Shown here: piece after piece, positions 25,365-34,368 of the stretch
Numbering within the stretch: the stretch's first letter is position 1
Layout: each line of letters begins with the position of its first letter
Assembly (NCBI GenBank): GCA_963925895.1
Contig: CAWUVH010000010.1
Location: 1 to 64,000 of the forward strand
DNA length: 64,000 nucleotides
Reading direction: 5' to 3'
Source of the DNA: Eutrophovita sp913057845
GTDB lineage: Bacteria; Pseudomonadota; Gammaproteobacteria; Burkholderiales; Eutrophovitaceae
Position numbers and translations under genes: made by a program
The notes under the pieces: model-generated
What the model saw: only the letters and a program-made list of their open reading frames with translations
The model's database searches: none
Told to the model about the DNA's origin: nothing

Positions 25365-26336
25365 ATGAGTTTGTCTGCTGAGATTCTTTCTATTCTTTCA
25401 TTGAAAGGCCACTCTTCTATAAAGTCACTAGCGCAAAAGCTCGAGGTTGACTTGGATACGCTTACGGTTGAAATTGATCGAATCAACGAGGGTTGGAGAT
25501 TTATTGGGCGGTTCGACGATGATGTGGTTGGATTTAATGAGGTATCTGACTTGTTATGTGTCGATAAAGTTCGTACACGGCTTGGGACATTGTCCGATCG
25601 GTTTGTTCTTGACGTAGTTTCGGAGACGGGCTCTACTAATGATGATTTATTAAATATGATTCGATCCGGATCCGCACAAAACAGATTGATCAGAATTGCG
25701 GAAACTCAAACTGCAGGGCGTGGTACTAAGGGTAGATCGTGGCTGTCAATTCCCGGAGGATCTTTAACATTTTCAATCTTGCGCAGCATCCCCTCGGGCA
25801 ATACGCAAAAGGGCATTTCGACTTTACCGTTGGTGGTTGGTTTATCAATCGTTCGTTCGCTAAACGCTGCTGCTAATATTGATTGCCGTCTAAAATGGCC
25901 AAATGATGTTTTGTCTCATGGTAAGAAGGTGGCGGGCGTATTAATAGAGTCCGTCTCGGTAGGCGGGCAGCATCATATCGCAATCGGTATTGGTATTAAT
26001 ATTCGTATCCCTAAAGTGCTGATGGACGAAATTGATCAACCCGTTACAGATTTATGTGGTTTGGGTTTGCGTATTGATCGGAATGTGCTTCTTGCGAATT
26101 TGATTTTGGATCTGGATGGGGTGTTAGAAAGTTATTTCATCGATGGTTTTGATTTGTTTCGTCGGGAGTGGTGTCAATTGCACGCATACCAGAATCAGAC
26201 GGTATCGTTCGTTCTGCCAGATGGACAGCAACTTAATGGTGACATTTTGGATGTTGATAGTGACGGAGCTTTAATTTTGAGCGTTGCTGGAAAATCAAGA
26301 CGTTTTATTTCTGGCGAAATTCGAATTAACGTATAG
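25365..26336 (+). CDS. birA: Biotin-[acetyl-CoA-carboxylase] ligase / biotin operon repressor
   Basis: Attaches biotin to the AccB carrier protein. At 323 residues it is bifunctional-length: residues 1-60 form a winged-helix domain (HSSIKSLAQKLEVDLDTL), so DNA binding is plausible. The ligase domain follows with ETGSTNDDLL near 87-96, the biotinyl-AMP loop GRGTKGRSW at 118-126, and KWPNDVL near 184. A small SH3-like C-terminal domain is present. It is followed 54 nt later by coaX, a common arrangement in betaproteobacteria. Confidence 0.95.
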   Translation: MSLSAEILSILSLKGHSSIKSLAQKLEVDLDTLTVEIDRINEGWRFIGRFDDDVVGFNEVSDLLCVDKVRTRLGTLSDRFVLDVVSETGSTNDDLLNMIRSGSAQNRLIRIAETQTAGRGTKGRSWLSIPGGSLTFSILRSIPSGNTQKGISTLPLVVGLSIVRSLNAAANIDCRLKWPNDVLSHGKKVAGVLIESVSVGGQHHIAIGIGINIRIPKVLMDEIDQPVTDLCGLGLRIDRNVLLANLILDLDGVLESYFIDGFDLFRREWCQLHAYQNQTVSFVLPDGQQLNGDILDVDSDGALILSVAGKSRRFISGEIRINV

Positions 26337-26390
26337 CCTGCATCGGTTATAGTCCATGAAGATTAAGTTGATTAGGATATAGAGCAGACA

Positions 26391-27116
26391 ATGATTTTAG
26401 TTGTTGATATTGGTAACACGCAAGTAAAGTGGGCGACGACTTTGGGCGACGGATGGTTAGTTCAAGGTCAGTGCCCTCTCGAAGCGATAGATAAATTGTC
26501 CTTATATTGGTCAGACCTTTCTGTGCCAACCAAGGTCGTGATTTCGAACGTAGCAGGGTCTAGGGTGGCGTCGGTTGTGGAGTTGGCCATATCCCCCTGG
26601 AACATTCGGCCCTATTGGGTGGAAGCGAATACAGAGCAGTGTGGCGTTAAGAATTCTTACTTGATCCCGAACCATTTAGGGCCCGACCGATGGGCGGCAG
26701 TTATTGGCGCAAAGTCATTAAACCTAGGGAATGTTGTTGCCGTATGCGCAGGTACGGCGACGACGATACATGGTTTAACCAGCGAGGGCCTTTTTCTTGG
26801 GGGACTGATTATTCCTGGTTATGATTTGGTGCATCGATCTCTTAGTTCAAACACCGCTAAGTTATCCGAAGCTGAGGGAGAGCTCAGTATATTCCCTGTG
26901 TCCACTCGAGACGCAATCACTTCCGGTGCCATCCGGGCAACGTGTAAGACTGTAGAGTCCTTTTGTGATGATATGGAACTTGCGGGATACAGTGATGTGC
27001 AAATTGTATTGGCTGGCGGAGCCGCTTCTAAGTTGCGAGATGGATTTGTAAGACCATTTATAAATAGAGACGATTTGATATTTCTGGGACTCTTAAAAAT
27101 AGCACTGAGCCTATAG
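26391..27116 (+). CDS. coaX: Type III pantothenate kinase
   Basis: Phosphorylates pantothenate in the first step of CoA synthesis. This is the CoaA-unrelated, ASKHA-fold enzyme that needs a monovalent cation and resists CoA feedback. The phosphate-1 motif DIGNTQVKW is at 6-14, the substrate motif NHLGPDRWAA at 94-103, and ATTIHG near 125 gives the second phosphate loop. The 241-residue length is normal. It is co-directional with birA and the small downstream gene. coaE at the right end of the window catalyses the last step of the same pathway. Confidence 0.95.
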   Translation: MILVVDIGNTQVKWATTLGDGWLVQGQCPLEAIDKLSLYWSDLSVPTKVVISNVAGSRVASVVELAISPWNIRPYWVEANTEQCGVKNSYLIPNHLGPDRWAAVIGAKSLNLGNVVAVCAGTATTIHGLTSEGLFLGGLIIPGYDLVHRSLSSNTAKLSEAEGELSIFPVSTRDAITSGAIRATCKTVESFCDDMELAGYSDVQIVLAGGAASKLRDGFVRPFINRDDLIFLGLLKIALSL

Positions 27117-27166
27117 GATGCTAATGATGACCTTCAATTGTTTAATGCCGGAAAAAACAGCTCAAC

Positions 27167-27367
27167 ATGGCTAGGAAGTTAGGCTATTTTTTGATTGCCC
27201 TTAATCTGTTGATGGCGGTTTATCTTTTCTATTGGAGACCTTTATCTGAAATTGACCCAATCCCAGAGCAAAGCGAAGTTCATCCTGAGCGCGTACAAAT
27301 TATGAAGGGCTTTGAACACGACTCTAAAGAGGTGTTGAGTCCCGAAGAAAGTGATAGCTCGATTTGA
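27167..27367 (+). CDS. Short single-TM protein, probably a shortened coaX-linked SPOR protein
   Basis: 66 residues: one N-terminal membrane helix (LGYFLIALNLLMAVYLFYW, 5-23) followed by an acidic, Pro/Glu-rich tail. Betaproteobacterial coaX is often followed by a protein with this kind of N-terminal helix, a short linker and a C-terminal SPOR peptidoglycan-binding domain. Here the stop comes right after the linker, and only 79 nt remain before the next gene, so no SPOR domain can fit. It may be a degraded gene or a minimal membrane protein. Confidence 0.55.
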   Translation: MARKLGYFLIALNLLMAVYLFYWRPLSEIDPIPEQSEVHPERVQIMKGFEHDSKEVLSPEESDSSI

Positions 27368-27446
27368 AATTCCTGAATAGCTAATTAAAGAAGAATGTGG
27401 AGCGCCAGGTCGCAGGAGTGTTTTTTTGTATTCGGATATGCGCCCA

Positions 27447-29057
27447 TTACCTTGAGGAAAGTTCTACCGAAGCAGCCAGCAACGTTTTTGTGTAATTGTG
27501 GGTCGGTCGCTCAAAGATAGTCTCGACTGAACCTTCCTCCACGATCTTACCTTCTTTCATGACCATGACTCGATGCGATAGTGCTTTGACGACGTTCAAG
27601 TCATGACTTATAAACAAATAAGAGATGGCATACTTCTTCTGTAACCCGCGGAGTAGTTCAATGATTTGCGCTTGTATCGATAGATCTAGTGCAGAAGTTG
27701 GTTCGTCTAGCACGATAAATTTTGGTTTGAGTGCGATCGCTCTGGCTATCGATATCCGTTGTCGCTGACCACCAGAAAACTCATGCGGGTACCTATGTCG
27801 CATTTCTGCTGACAACCCAACTTCTTCGAGCGCGTTTCCTATCATTCGGTCTAGTATTGCGGGAGTTTGTGCGATTCCATGTAGCACGAGTCCTTCCGAA
27901 ATAATCTGACTGATCGTCATTCTAGGGCTGAGACTCCCAAAGGGATCTTGGAAGACTATTTGTACATTTTTACGGTATGGTTTTAGTGCTCGTTGAGTGA
28001 GTTGGTCAATTTTTTGATTCGCAATGTTAATGTCCCCACTGCTATCAATTAACCTCAAACAGGCCATTCCTAGAGAGCTTTTTCCTGATCCACTTTCTCC
28101 GACAAGCCCCAATGTCTCTCCTGCTTTAATCGAAAAGTTGATGTCGTCCACCGCCTTGATGTAACCAACAGATTTCCGGAAGATCCCGCGCTTGATTGGA
28201 AACCAAACGCGAAGATTGTCCACGCGGACGACTTCACATGCGGAGGGAGAGATAGGTTCAGGATGGCCGGATGGTTTTGAGTTGATTAGCATCCTGGTGT
28301 AATCATGCTGGGGGTTCGAAAACGTAGCCTCAACGGTTCCAGACTCTACGATTCCCCCCTGTTTCATGACATACACGCGGCTCGCCATTTTGGAGACTAC
28401 CCTCAAGTCATGGGTAATCAGAAGTATTGCCATGCCGAGTTTTTGTTGTAATGATTGCAATAGTTCGAGCAGTTGCGCTTGCACCGTTACATCAACGGCA
28501 GTAGTGGGTTCATCCGCGATTAAAAGATCTGGCTTGTTTGCCAGCGCCATTGCAATCATTACGCGTTGCCTTTGTCCTCCTGACAATTGGTGCGGGTAGG
28601 ACTCGAGTCTTTCGCTTGGGTTGGGTATTTTGACCAACTCGAGCAGCTCAATTACCCTCGCCTTGGCCTGACGTTTGTTTAGCTTTTCATGAAGGAATAA
28701 AACCTCACCAATTTGTTTCTCTACGGTGTGCAAGGGGTTTAGAGAGGTCATCGGCTCTTGAAATATCATTGATATTCTATTGCCTCTAATGGATCTGAGC
28801 GTCCTCTCGGAGGCCTGGACGAGTTCAAGGTTGTCGAATCGAATTGAACTGTTTTCCGAATGTTGTGCGATGGGATAGGGAAGCAGCTGAAGTGCCGACA
28901 GCGCGGTGACTGACTTCCCAGATCCGCTCTCTCCAATGAGCGCGACCGTCTCTCCTGGATAGACATCTAGTGAAACATCCTTTGCTGCGATAGTGAGCGT
29001 CTCTCCTTGTTGAAAGGAGACGTCGAGATTGCTTATGCTGAGCAAGGGTGATGTCAT
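27447..29057 (-). CDS. yejF: Peptide/microcin C ABC transporter, tandem ATPase YejF
   Basis: A double ATPase energising an oligopeptide importer at the inner membrane, 536 residues. The first cassette has Walker A GESGSGKS at 42-49, signature LSGGQ at 158-162 and ADEPTTAVD. The second repeats Walker A GESGSGKS at 320-327 with FSGGQRQR and LDEPTSALD. Linker and C-terminal oligopeptide-transporter segments are present. It is the last of four leftward genes yejA-yejB-yejE-yejF. In Escherichia coli this system imports microcin C and peptides. Confidence 0.93.
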   Translation of the reverse strand: MTSPLLSISNLDVSFQQGETLTIAAKDVSLDVYPGETVALIGESGSGKSVTALSALQLLPYPIAQHSENSSIRFDNLELVQASERTLRSIRGNRISMIFQEPMTSLNPLHTVEKQIGEVLFLHEKLNKRQAKARVIELLELVKIPNPSERLESYPHQLSGGQRQRVMIAMALANKPDLLIADEPTTAVDVTVQAQLLELLQSLQQKLGMAILLITHDLRVVSKMASRVYVMKQGGIVESGTVEATFSNPQHDYTRMLINSKPSGHPEPISPSACEVVRVDNLRVWFPIKRGIFRKSVGYIKAVDDINFSIKAGETLGLVGESGSGKSSLGMACLRLIDSSGDINIANQKIDQLTQRALKPYRKNVQIVFQDPFGSLSPRMTISQIISEGLVLHGIAQTPAILDRMIGNALEEVGLSAEMRHRYPHEFSGGQRQRISIARAIALKPKFIVLDEPTSALDLSIQAQIIELLRGLQKKYAISYLFISHDLNVVKALSHRVMVMKEGKIVEEGSVETIFERPTHNYTKTLLAASVELSSR

Positions 29058-29083
29058 GATTAAGGGGATTTATTTTTTCGGGG

Positions 29084-30118
29084 TTATCTGTTGGTAAATA
29101 GTTTTCGGGGATCAAATGCATCTCGTACAGCCTCGCCGATAAATATCAGAAGGCTTAGCATGATGGCGATTGCAAAGAATCCAGTTAAAGCGAGCCACGG
29201 GGCTTGGAAGTTTGCTTTGCCCTGGGCCAAAAGCTCACCTAGAGAGGCTGAACCCGCAGGCAATCCTATCCCCAGAAAATCTAACGAGGTTAAGACGGTG
29301 ACTGACCCAGCCAAAGTAAATGGCATGAATGCCATCGTTGCCACTAATGCATTGGGTAGGACATGACGGAGCATGATTTTAAAATCACCTAGGCCTAGTG
29401 CTCTGGCAGCTCTGACGTAATCGAAATTTCTAGCTCTTAAAAATTCTGCCCGCACTACGCCAACGAATCCCATCCAGCTGAATAGAAGAAGCAGCCCGAG
29501 CAGCCACCAAAAATTAGGCTCAATGATGCTGGACAGGATGATCAATAAGTATAGCGTTGGCATCCCTGACCAGATTTCCATGAAGCGCTGTCCAATAAGA
29601 TCGACCCATCCCCCAAAATAACCTTGAAGTGCGCCCGCGAAGACCCCAATAACGGCGCTGATGATCGTTAATGTAAAACCGAAAATAACGGATATCCGGA
29701 AGCCATAAATGACCCGAGCAAGTACGTCTCTGGCTTGGTCATCGGTCCCAAGAATGTGTATCGAATCAGGGGCTGAAGGCGCAGGCATGGTCAGATCCCA
29801 AGATACGGTCTGATGGTCAAATGGAATTATGGGTTTAATAATCCACCCGTCAGTTTTTATCTTTTGAATGATATATGGGTCTGTGTAATCGGCCTCTGTT
29901 TCAAATGTCCCTCCAAATTCGGTTTCCTTATATTTTTTGAATAAAGGAAAAAAGACCTCTCCTTGATACGACACTACAATTGGCTTGTCGTTAGCAATGA
30001 ACTCCGCTGGGAGCGTTAATATGAGGAGCGATAGAAAGATCCAAAATGACACATAGCCGCGCCTACTTTTTCGAAAGTTTTGAAGTCGTCGTAACGTTAT
30101 GGGGTTTGTTATAGTCAT
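29084..30118 (-). CDS. yejE: Peptide/microcin C ABC transporter permease YejE
   Basis: 344-residue inner-membrane permease (DppC/OppC class). A first TM helix lies near 20-38, followed by a periplasmic loop containing the YejE-type FPLFKKYKETEFGGTFETEA block. The binding-protein-dependent transport domain has five further helices, and the EAA loop (RARALG-type) reads RAARALGLGDFKIMLRHVLPN. It lies 21 nt after yejB and 26 nt before yejF. Confidence 0.93.
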   Translation of the reverse strand: MTITNPITLRRLQNFRKSRRGYVSFWIFLSLLILTLPAEFIANDKPIVVSYQGEVFFPLFKKYKETEFGGTFETEADYTDPYIIQKIKTDGWIIKPIIPFDHQTVSWDLTMPAPSAPDSIHILGTDDQARDVLARVIYGFRISVIFGFTLTIISAVIGVFAGALQGYFGGWVDLIGQRFMEIWSGMPTLYLLIILSSIIEPNFWWLLGLLLLFSWMGFVGVVRAEFLRARNFDYVRAARALGLGDFKIMLRHVLPNALVATMAFMPFTLAGSVTVLTSLDFLGIGLPAGSASLGELLAQGKANFQAPWLALTGFFAIAIMLSLLIFIGEAVRDAFDPRKLFTNR

Positions 30119-30139
30119 GTCTTCTGTGTTTTCGAGTCG

Positions 30140-31267
30140 CTAGGACTGACCTTCGAAGTCTATTCTAGGGTCAATGACCATATACATAACATCCCCAATC
30201 AGATTCATGACCAGGCCGAGTAAGGAGAAAAAGAATAATGCTCCAAACATTAATGGGTAGTCTCGACTAAACGCAGCTTCAAATCCCAGCAACCCTAAGC
30301 CATCAAGGGAGAATATTATTTCTATAAGTAGTGATCCCGTAAACAGAATGCTGACTAATGCGGATGGAAATCCGGCAATCACGATCAACATAGCATTTCT
30401 GAAAACATGACCGTACAGCACACGTTTTTCTGTTAAGCCCTTTGCGCGTGCGGTCAAGACGTATTGTTGATGAATTTGATCTATAAATGAATTTTTAGTG
30501 AGCATTGTGAGCCCCGCAAATCCACCAATGACCATGGAAATAATGGGGAGTGCTAGATGCCAGAAATAATCTTTCATGCAGCTGAGGTTGGCTGCACATT
30601 CAAAAGCCCCCAATGCTAAAAATTCCTCGGATTGAAGGCCTCTTAAAGGAAACCAGTCTAGATAGCTACCGCCGGCAAAAATAACCATCATGAATACCGC
30701 GAACAAGAAGCCTGGGATCGCTGTTCCGATAATAATCGCAAAGCTCGTAATCGTGTCGAATTGACTCCCGTCCGCCACTGCTTTTCGAATCCCAAGCGGA
30801 ATTGAGATAATGTAAACGATGAGTGTTGTCCAAAGTCCTAATGAAATTGAGACGGGCAGCTTTTCTAGGACTAAGTCAACGACATCTGTATCTCGGTAAA
30901 AGCTTTTGCCAAAGTCGAATGCGAGATAGTTGGACATCATTTTTAAGAATCGCTCATGAAGTGGTTTGTCAAAACCAAATCGAACCTCAAGTTCTTTGAT
31001 GAATTCAGGATCTAACCCTTGGGCTCCTCGATATGGGGTTGATGAACTATTGTCCCCCTTGCTCGGAGAGGCTACGCTGCTTAACGTCTCTTGACTGCCT
31101 GTTTTCGTTACCCTCTCAGTAATCGCATTAGAGTGCCCAGATAATTGAGCGATTGCTTGTTCTACAGGGCCGCCAGGGGCGGCCTGTATGACTAAAAAGT
31201 TAGTCAACATGATGCCAAGAAGGGTCGGGATTATGAGTAGTAATCTTCTGAGAATATAAGGAGTCAC
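30140..31267 (-). CDS. yejB: Peptide/microcin C ABC transporter permease YejB
   Basis: 375-residue DppB/OppB-class permease. The N-terminal TM has LLLIIPTLLGIMLTNFLVIQ. A periplasmic insert of about 60 residues ending in RGAQGLDPEF is typical of YejB, and the EAA loop ARAKGLTEKRVLYGHVFRNA is present. Its start overlaps the yejA stop by 4 nt (ATGA), indicating translational coupling. It pairs with YejE to form the channel. Confidence 0.93.
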   Translation of the reverse strand: MTPYILRRLLLIIPTLLGIMLTNFLVIQAAPGGPVEQAIAQLSGHSNAITERVTKTGSQETLSSVASPSKGDNSSSTPYRGAQGLDPEFIKELEVRFGFDKPLHERFLKMMSNYLAFDFGKSFYRDTDVVDLVLEKLPVSISLGLWTTLIVYIISIPLGIRKAVADGSQFDTITSFAIIIGTAIPGFLFAVFMMVIFAGGSYLDWFPLRGLQSEEFLALGAFECAANLSCMKDYFWHLALPIISMVIGGFAGLTMLTKNSFIDQIHQQYVLTARAKGLTEKRVLYGHVFRNAMLIVIAGFPSALVSILFTGSLLIEIIFSLDGLGLLGFEAAFSRDYPLMFGALFFFSLLGLVMNLIGDVMYMVIDPRIDFEGQS

Positions 31268-33171
31268 GATCTTTTCCGTTTGATACGATTGACCGTCAGA
31301 CCACTGAGTATGACGAGTAACACAATTAAGCCATAAGTAAGCCAGCTAGAATTTGTTTCATCATGTTGTGCCGTGCTCTGTGTGTCCAGTTGATCGGCCC
31401 TTTGGCGGTCGAACCACCATAAATTAGTTGATGTCCCTGTCTTTGGAGTCACTTCGGGTAGGCCAAATTTATCCCAGAATAGAATTCGTTGCGACGTTAA
31501 GTGCCATTGCGGAATTACATAATGACCAAGTAATAGAACTCTATCGAGCGCTCTGGTATGCGCAACGAGATCTTCTCTAGATTTGGCTTGAACAAGTCCG
31601 CTAATCAGCTCATCGACCACGGGGTCCTTTACCCCTGCATAGTTGCTCGCTGCTGGTGAATCCGCGGAGCTTGAGGACCATTGGCCGAATTGTTCATTTC
31701 CGGGCGACTCGGATGACCCCCACCCGGAGACGATCATATCGTAGTCAAAATTACGGACTCGGTTGATGTACTGCGTTTGATCGACTCTTCTTACCCTAAC
31801 ATCAATGCCAAGCTTCGTAAGATTGCGAACGAATGGCAGTACGATTCGCTCGAACCCTTCGCTGTAGAGCAGGATTTCAAAAGTAAACAGATCATTCGTT
31901 TCACTGTTGGTTAGAGACATATCTTTTATCTGCCAGCCTGCGTCGGACAGCAGTGTTTGAGCAATCGTTAAGTTGTCTCGTGGCCAGCCTAAACCATCTG
32001 TTTTTGGTACGTCGTAAGGTTTTGAAAAAATCTCATCTGGGATCAGGCTTGTATATTTTTTCAGTATCTGGAGTTCGCTCCCAGCGGGCAAACCTCGAGA
32101 GGCAAGATCAGAGTTTGAAAAATAACTCTTAGTCCTCGTATATTGACCAAAGAATAGATTTTTGTTGGTCCACTCAAAATCAAACGCGTAGGAAAGAGCC
32201 CGGCGAACTTTTACATCCTGAAAAATTGGACGTCTTGTGTTGTAAACGAAAGCTTGCATTCCAGTCGGGTTATGGTGTCGCAAGTTGACCTTCTTGAGTA
32301 GGCCTTGCTCAACCGCCGGCGTGTCGTAGTCAAGAGCCCATGCTTTAGCTTGATTTTCTTCCCGATAGTCAATTTCTCCTGATTTGAGCGCTTCCCGTAT
32401 TACTGTTTCATCTCGATAGTAATCGATCCGTATCTCATCAAAATTATTAGTGCCGATGTTGACAGGTAAATTTTTGCCCCAATAATTTTTTACCCGTTCG
32501 AGGGCGATGAACCGTCCTGGCTCGAAATTTTTTATTCTATAGGGTCCGCTGCTTAGAGGGGGTTCTAACGTCGTGAGAGTAAAGTCTTTATCTGCCCAGT
32601 AGTGCTTGGGCAGGATCGGCATTTGTCCGACAATGAGGGGTAGTTCACGGTTGGTGTTGTCGGCAAATTCAAACTTCACCGTGTCCGAAGACATTTTAAT
32701 TGCGGATAACACATCACCGTAGTAGAAGCGATAGAAAGGATGGCCAAATTCTTTGAGGGTGTTGAGCGACCATATGACATCATCGACGCTGATTGGTTGT
32801 CCATCGTGCCACTTGGCTTCTTTTCGAATTTTAAATTGCGCCCAACTACGATCTTCAGGAACCTCAATGTATTCTGCAATTAAACCATAGGCACTAAATG
32901 GTTCGTCTGCACTTGTTGTCATTAAGGTTTCCATCGAGGCGCCAGCACCGGCGTTGCCCTTGGGGATATAGGGGTTGAAGCTGTCGAAGGTTCCTGCAGC
33001 GCCTAAGTTAAGTCGACCCCCTTTGGGGGCATTAGGGTTAACGTATTCAAAATGCGGAAAATTCAATGAATATTTCGGACTTCCGTGCATTGCGATGCCG
33101 TGAGATTTTGTATTCTCTGCCTGTAGAGGTGGGCACCACAGTAGTACTAAAATCAGTACGGCTCTATACAT
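31264..33171 (-). CDS. yejA: Extracellular peptide-binding protein YejA-like, with unusual C-terminal membrane anchor
   Basis: The solute receptor of the Yej importer, 635 residues. It has a signal peptide (cleavage likely after LQA, 18), then the SBP family 5 fold with YGLIAEYIEVPEDRSWAQF and KWHDGQPISVDDVIWSL typical of YejA. Unlike Escherichia coli YejA (about 604 residues, soluble), the last 25 residues form a hydrophobic helix (YGLIVLLVILSGLTVNRI) ending in RIKRKRS. The receptor is therefore probably tethered to the inner membrane by its C-terminus. It is 6 nt downstream of hldE2 and likely transcribed with it. Confidence 0.9.
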   Translation of the reverse strand: MYRAVLILVLLWCPPLQAENTKSHGIAMHGSPKYSLNFPHFEYVNPNAPKGGRLNLGAAGTFDSFNPYIPKGNAGAGASMETLMTTSADEPFSAYGLIAEYIEVPEDRSWAQFKIRKEAKWHDGQPISVDDVIWSLNTLKEFGHPFYRFYYGDVLSAIKMSSDTVKFEFADNTNRELPLIVGQMPILPKHYWADKDFTLTTLEPPLSSGPYRIKNFEPGRFIALERVKNYWGKNLPVNIGTNNFDEIRIDYYRDETVIREALKSGEIDYREENQAKAWALDYDTPAVEQGLLKKVNLRHHNPTGMQAFVYNTRRPIFQDVKVRRALSYAFDFEWTNKNLFFGQYTRTKSYFSNSDLASRGLPAGSELQILKKYTSLIPDEIFSKPYDVPKTDGLGWPRDNLTIAQTLLSDAGWQIKDMSLTNSETNDLFTFEILLYSEGFERIVLPFVRNLTKLGIDVRVRRVDQTQYINRVRNFDYDMIVSGWGSSESPGNEQFGQWSSSSADSPAASNYAGVKDPVVDELISGLVQAKSREDLVAHTRALDRVLLLGHYVIPQWHLTSQRILFWDKFGLPEVTPKTGTSTNLWWFDRQRADQLDTQSTAQHDETNSSWLTYGLIVLLVILSGLTVNRIKRKRS

Positions 33172-33177
33172 TTCGAT

Positions 33178-33645
33178 CTACCCTTTGCGGATGCGTTCGA
33201 TGGTTTTGCTAGTTGAGGTTTGATACTCGAAGGGTATCGAAAGCGTTTTTCCGCCCCAGCTCGCGACCTCGGCACTTCCGACAATCAGTTCGACTGACCA
33301 ATCACCGCCTTTAACTAAAAATTCAGGTTTAATTGTATTGATGAGTTTTAAGGGCGTATCTTCTTCAAAGCTGGTGACTAGGTCTACACATTCCAGTGCG
33401 GCGATGACCGCCATTCGATCTTCAGTCGAATTAATTGGTCTATCGTCTCCTTTGCCGAGTCTCCTCACGGAGTTGTCGGAATTAATAGCCACAATGAGTG
33501 AGGCTCCAAGAGCTCTCGCTTGGGCAAGATACGTCACATGGCCTCGGTGCAGAATGTCGAACACGCCATTAGTAAATACGTAGGGGCGTGGCACATCTCT
33601 TAATTGAGACTCGAGACTATCTGGAATTGCTAGCTTTGCACGCAT
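33178..33645 (-). CDS. hldE2: D-glycero-beta-D-manno-heptose 1-phosphate adenylyltransferase (HldE C-domain type)
   Basis: Transfers AMP to heptose-1-phosphate to make ADP-heptose for the LPS inner core. This 155-residue single-domain form (also called RfaE2) has the nucleotidyltransferase motif HRGH at 33-36 in TNGVFDILHRGH, plus SEDRM-like and STSKTIERI blocks. Betaproteobacteria commonly encode kinase and adenylyltransferase separately. The kinase gene is not in this window. It is upstream of yejABEF with a 6-nt gap and downstream of dolP. Confidence 0.93.
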   Translation of the reverse strand: MRAKLAIPDSLESQLRDVPRPYVFTNGVFDILHRGHVTYLAQARALGASLIVAINSDNSVRRLGKGDDRPINSTEDRMAVIAALECVDLVTSFEEDTPLKLINTIKPEFLVKGGDWSVELIVGSAEVASWGGKTLSIPFEYQTSTSKTIERIRKG

Positions 33646-33791
33646 GACATTATTGTTGTAAATGGTTCAATTTGTCTCCAGAAATCGGTTTTAGTTCCTA
33701 AAGAAGGGCTGCCTAAGGCGACTGGTTAACCAGCGGTCGGCGCAGACCGTTAGTAAACGTTCCATGAGTGACAATCGCTACAGTCTAAAGC

Positions 33792-34367
33792 TCAGTCAAC
33801 GTACTCAAATATTTTGACGATTTTGGATGCTCCTTTAACTGACGCCGCGATCTGGGCCGCAGTTTCACCTTCATCTCGCGTCACAAGGCCCATGAGGTAA
33901 ACAGTTCCCAACTCAACCGTTGTATTGACTCGGACGATTCGCACATCTTTGCTTCGTGTGAGTAAGCTGACGACTTGAGTTTTGATCGCGCCGTCCTTGG
34001 CAAATTCCTTGAATGAGCTGAATTCACCAACCGTTGTCTCGTCTTTAAAATCTCGAACAGACTGGGTTTCGAGGACCATGAGTTGTAGGTCGTCTTTGAT
34101 CGATTCTGAAGCAACTTGACCAGTCAAAAGTACTACATTGTTGTAAGTTGTTACGTGAACTTTTGCCTGGTTAGGGTATTTGTCTTTGATTCTGGATGAG
34201 AGTTTGCTGACGATGATTCGGTCATCTACGATTGTCCCAGCAGTTCTTGGATCTTCTGACATCATTGCGGCGCCGATTCCGGCGGATACTACGGCGGGCC
34301 CGAGGCAGCCATGAAGGGCCCCAGAAAGAGAAACCACAAGAACCATTGAAATCGTTGATCTATACAT
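33792..34367 (-). CDS. dolP: BON-domain outer-membrane lipoprotein, DolP-like
   Basis: A 191-residue lipoprotein with two BON domains (about 45-115 and 120-191), the same length as Escherichia coli DolP (YraP), which supports outer-membrane integrity and BAM function at division sites. The N-terminal signal sequence ends with LHGC (Cys21), a lipobox with an unusual His at -2. The gene begins 1 nt after gmhA, the neighbourhood (SIS gene, dolP, rsmI) also seen in gammaproteobacteria. Confidence 0.88.
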   Translation of the reverse strand: MYRSTISMVLVVSLSGALHGCLGPAVVSAGIGAAMMSEDPRTAGTIVDDRIIVSKLSSRIKDKYPNQAKVHVTTYNNVVLLTGQVASESIKDDLQLMVLETQSVRDFKDETTVGEFSSFKEFAKDGAIKTQVVSLLTRSKDVRIVRVNTTVELGTVYLMGLVTRDEGETAAQIAASVKGASKIVKIFEYVD

Positions 34368-34368
34368 T

